The notes below the pieces were generated by a model. It did not search any database. It worked only from the letters and a program-made list of their open reading frames with translations, and was not told the DNA's origin. From positions 1 through 16,180 of the forward strand of contig CAUEQX010000027.1 in assembly GCA_959020035.1 (NCBI GenBank): a stretch of DNA of 16,180 bases, in the 5' to 3' direction. Below are positions 14,146 to 16,180 of the stretch, one piece after another. The first letter of the stretch is position 1. Each line of letters starts with the position of its first letter. Source of the stretch: an uncultured Collinsella sp. GTDB lineage: Bacteria; Actinomycetota; Coriobacteriia; Coriobacteriales; Coriobacteriaceae. Both the position numbers and the translations under genes were made by a program.

Positions 14146-15425
14146 ATGGTCTTAAGAATGCTTTCCGCATCAAAGAATTGCGCGAAAAGATTCTTTTTAC
14201 CATAGCTATGCTCGTCGTGTACCGCATTGGTGCGCACGTTCCTGTGCCCGGCATTCCCTTCCAGGGGATGCTGGGCCTTTTCTCGACCGATAACAATTCG
14301 GTCGCCGCAGGTGCTATGGCCCTCCTGAATCTTTTCTCTGGCGGCGCGTTGAGCTATGTGTCGGTGTTTTCGCTGGGCATCATGCCTTACATCACCAGCT
14401 CGATCATCCTCCAGATGCTCCAGGCCGTCGTGCCTTCCCTGCATGAGCTTGCCCGCGAGGGCGAGGTCGGTCAGACCAAGATTACGCAGTATTCGCGTTA
14501 CCTCACCCTGGCTCTGGCAATCCTCAACTCCGTGGGTTACCTCTTCCTCTTTAAGAGCTTCGGCATCAGCTTCAATGGCGCCGGCGCTCCCGAGATCATC
14601 TTCGACCTCATGATCGTCGGTACGCTCACCGCGGGCGCCATGCTGATCATGTGGATTGGTGAGCTCATCACCCAGCGCGGTATCGGCAATGGCATGTCGC
14701 TGATCATCTTCGCGAACATCATGGCCGGTCTGCCGCAGGCTATCTTCTCCAGCACCGAGGGCAATGCCGGTGGCATCATCACCATGGTGATCATCTGCGC
14801 CATCATCCTGCTGGTTATCCCGCTGATTGTTTTTCTTGAGCGCGGCCAGCGCCGCATCCCGGTCTCCTACGCTAAGCGCGTCGTGGGCCGTCGCATGATG
14901 GGTGGCCAGACCACCTACCTGCCCATCAAGGTCAACACCGCGGGTGTCGTGCCGATCATCTTCGCTTCGGCGCTGCTGTACTTCCCGGCTCAGATTGCCG
15001 TGTTCTTCCCCGGCATCGGCTGGATTCAGGCAGTTGCCTCCGCGCTTTCGACCGGTTGGCTCAACTGGGTGCTTAACGTTGTCCTCATCGTGTTCTTCGC
15101 GTACTTCTACACCTCCATGGTGTTCAACCCCGATGACACGGCCGATAACCTTAAGAAGCAGGGCGGCTTTATTCCGGGCGTGCGTCCGGGTAGGGCTACC
15201 GCGGCCTACATCAAGAACGCGCTCAACAAGATCACGCTTCCCAGCGCTGTCTTTTTGGCGCTCATCGCCATCGTGCCTTCGATCATCTTCTCCTTCACGG
15301 GTAACCATCTGATCCAGGCATTTGGCGGCACGTCCATCCTCATCATGGTCGGCGTCGTGCTCGACACGGTCGATAAGCTCGAAGGCCAGATCAAGATGTA
15401 TGATTACGATGGATTCTTTAAATAG
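14139..15425 (+). CDS. secY: Protein translocase subunit SecY
   Basis: A 428-residue polytopic membrane protein, the channel of the Sec translocon, with about ten membrane segments. The first is at about 16-36 (ILFTIAMLVVYRIGAHVPVP), and the plug region follows at about 66-85. Signatures include GELITQRGIGNGMSL (175-189), KVNTAGVVPIIFASAL (265-280) and NLKKQGGFIPGVRPG (338-352). The start is GTG at 14139, inside rplO, giving the family-typical MLNGLKNAFRI; GGAAAGG lies 10 bases upstream. An ATG at 14146 is out of frame. The overlap with rplO implies translational coupling. Confidence 0.97.
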   Translation: MLNGLKNAFRIKELREKILFTIAMLVVYRIGAHVPVPGIPFQGMLGLFSTDNNSVAAGAMALLNLFSGGALSYVSVFSLGIMPYITSSIILQMLQAVVPSLHELAREGEVGQTKITQYSRYLTLALAILNSVGYLFLFKSFGISFNGAGAPEIIFDLMIVGTLTAGAMLIMWIGELITQRGIGNGMSLIIFANIMAGLPQAIFSSTEGNAGGIITMVIICAIILLVIPLIVFLERGQRRIPVSYAKRVVGRRMMGGQTTYLPIKVNTAGVVPIIFASALLYFPAQIAVFFPGIGWIQAVASALSTGWLNWVLNVVLIVFFAYFYTSMVFNPDDTADNLKKQGGFIPGVRPGRATAAYIKNALNKITLPSAVFLALIAIVPSIIFSFTGNHLIQAFGGTSILIMVGVVLDTVDKLEGQIKMYDYDGFFK

Positions 15426-15443
15426 GCTAGAGGAGGATTGCTC

Positions 15444-16070
15444 ATGAACCTCGTATTGCTCGGAGCTCCGGGTGCCGGTAAGGGCACCGTCGCACAGGAG
15501 CTCGTCGCCGAGTTTGGCGTCGCCCACATTTCCACGGGCGACCTGCTGCGTGCTGCCGTCAAGGGTGGCACCGAGCTTGGTATTCAGGCTAAGAAGTACA
15601 TGGACGCTGGCGAGCTCGTTCCCGACCAGCTCGTGATCGACCTTGTCAAGGAGCGCCTTGCCGCCGATGACGCCCAGCAGGGCTTCATCCTCGACGGCTT
15701 CCCGCGCAACACCGCCCAGGCTGTGACGCTCGATTCCGAGCTCTCCGCCATGGGTCGCGAGATCGACTGCGCCCTTCTGGTCGATGTGGCCCCCGAGGTC
15801 ATTATCGATCGTCTGTCTTCGCGTCGCACCTGCCGCGCATGCGGTTACACCGGCACCGCTGCCGATGCTACCTGCCCCAAGTGTGGCGGCGAGATGTATC
15901 AGCGCGACGACGACAAGCCCGAGACCATCAAGAACCGTCTCGACGTCTACGAGAAGTCCACGAGCCCGCTCGTCGACTACTATCGTGGCCAGGGTCTGCT
16001 CAAGTCGGTCAACGGTGACCAGGCTCGCGAGACCGTGTACGGGGATGTCAAAGAGGCTCTCGGTCTATGA
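15444..16070 (+). CDS. adk: Adenylate kinase, zinc-lid type
   Basis: A 208-residue adenylate kinase, interconverting ATP + AMP and 2 ADP. The P-loop is GAPGAGKGT (7-15), the AMP-binding part is TGDLLR (31-36), and DGFPRN (84-89) is the family signature. The lid carries four cysteines, C130, C133, C144 and C147, in the zinc-finger arrangement seen in Gram-positive enzymes. The ATG at 15444 is chosen because AGGAGG lies 7 bases upstream; a TTG two codons earlier is too close to it. The stop overlaps the map start (ATGA). Confidence 0.97.
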   Translation: MNLVLLGAPGAGKGTVAQELVAEFGVAHISTGDLLRAAVKGGTELGIQAKKYMDAGELVPDQLVIDLVKERLAADDAQQGFILDGFPRNTAQAVTLDSELSAMGREIDCALLVDVAPEVIIDRLSSRRTCRACGYTGTAADATCPKCGGEMYQRDDDKPETIKNRLDVYEKSTSPLVDYYRGQGLLKSVNGDQARETVYGDVKEALGL

Positions 16071-16180
16071 TCAAGATTAAGTCCGCAACGCAAATCGAGC
16101 AGATGAAGAAGGCAGGAGCGCTATCTAAGATGGCGCTCCTGCCTTCTTCATCTGCTCGATTTGCGTTGCGGACTTAATCT
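16067..16180 (+). CDS. map: Methionine aminopeptidase, 5' fragment ending in fold-back sequence
   Basis: The frame starts at an ATG overlapping the adk stop (ATGA) and reads MIKIKSATQIEQMKKAGALS, the typical N-terminus of type I methionine aminopeptidase, in the expected place after adk. From about codon 22 onward the DNA is the reverse complement of the preceding bases, so the following residues (about 24-36, ending at TAA 16175-16177) are not Map. I treat the gene as intact in the organism and cut here by a fold-back artefact. All metal-binding and catalytic residues lie in the missing part. Confidence 0.8.
16074..16180. repeat. Near-perfect 53-bp inverted repeat at the window end (fold-back)
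   Basis: Bases 16074-16126 and 16128-16180 are reverse complements around a single central base, A16127. The outer 48 pairs are perfect; the only mismatch is T16122 opposite G16132. The left arm is the coding start of map. The right arm ends exactly at the last base of the window. This geometry is typical of a snap-back chimera at a contig end, not of a biological element. Confidence 0.9.

Noticed and set aside
15438..15443. TTG start for adk
   Set aside because: It lies directly against the AGGAGG ribosome-binding site; the ATG at 15444 has the right spacing and the family N-terminus.
16133..16177. Short novel peptide end after the Map start
   Set aside because: These codons are the reverse complement of the map start and come from the fold-back; they are not biological coding sequence.
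1..16180. CRISPR array, tRNA, rRNA, insertion sequence or phage genes
   Set aside because: No regularly spaced direct repeats, cloverleaf sequence, rRNA stretch, transposase or phage protein was seen on either strand.

Overview
The window looks like chromosomal DNA of a gut actinobacterium of the Coriobacteriia, most likely Collinsella or a close relative. The case rests on high GC, a zinc-type S14, Coriobacteriia-like ribosomal proteins, and an anaerobic purine/diaminopropionate gene set. The genus is inferred from sequence character alone.

Left part (1-5430). The 5' end of an unrecognised minus-strand gene runs off the left edge. A DauR/YheO-type regulator (PAS-like domain plus HTH) follows, also on the minus strand. 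Facing it is dpaL (ygeX)-ygeY-ygeW: 2,3-diaminopropionate ammonia-lyase, an M20 metallohydrolase and a knotted carbamoyltransferase, closed by a strong intrinsic terminator. The intergenic space between regulator and dpaL holds a 16-bp inverted repeat that is the obvious operator candidate.

Middle part (5431-10386). These genes belong to the selenium-dependent molybdenum hydroxylase / purine catabolism set: a MocA/YgfJ-like nucleotidyltransferase, a hydantoinase (hyuA/ygeZ-like), yqeC on the opposite strand, yqeB (EF2563 family) and an XdhC/CoxI-family protein. In E. coli and several gut anaerobes these families occur with ygeWXY and with xdhD, ygfK and ssnA, and are tied to anaerobic purine or uric acid breakdown. 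The hydroxylase itself, ssnA, ygfK and the carbamate kinase yqeA are not in this window, so the pathway is only partly encoded here. Two 67-nt palindromic repeats of one family lie at the ends of hyuA and of the XdhC-family gene.

Right part (10387-16180). After a 227-nt leader region with a promoter candidate and a long RNA hairpin comes a spc-type ribosomal operon: rplE-rpsN-rpsH-rplF-rplR-rpsE-rpmD-rplO-secY-adk-map. It starts at rplE; the usual upstream genes (rplN, rplX and the S10 block) are absent, which means either a real operon split or a mis-join. Map is cut after about 21 codons by a near-perfect fold-back: the last 53 bases are the reverse complement of the preceding 53 with one mismatch. 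This is most likely an artefact of library preparation or assembly at a contig end.

The catabolic genes would together open and strip a purine-derived ureido compound to diaminopropionate, then to pyruvate and ammonia. The middle genes would mature the molybdenum enzyme that acts on the purine. The ribosomal block is housekeeping and has no evident functional link to the rest.
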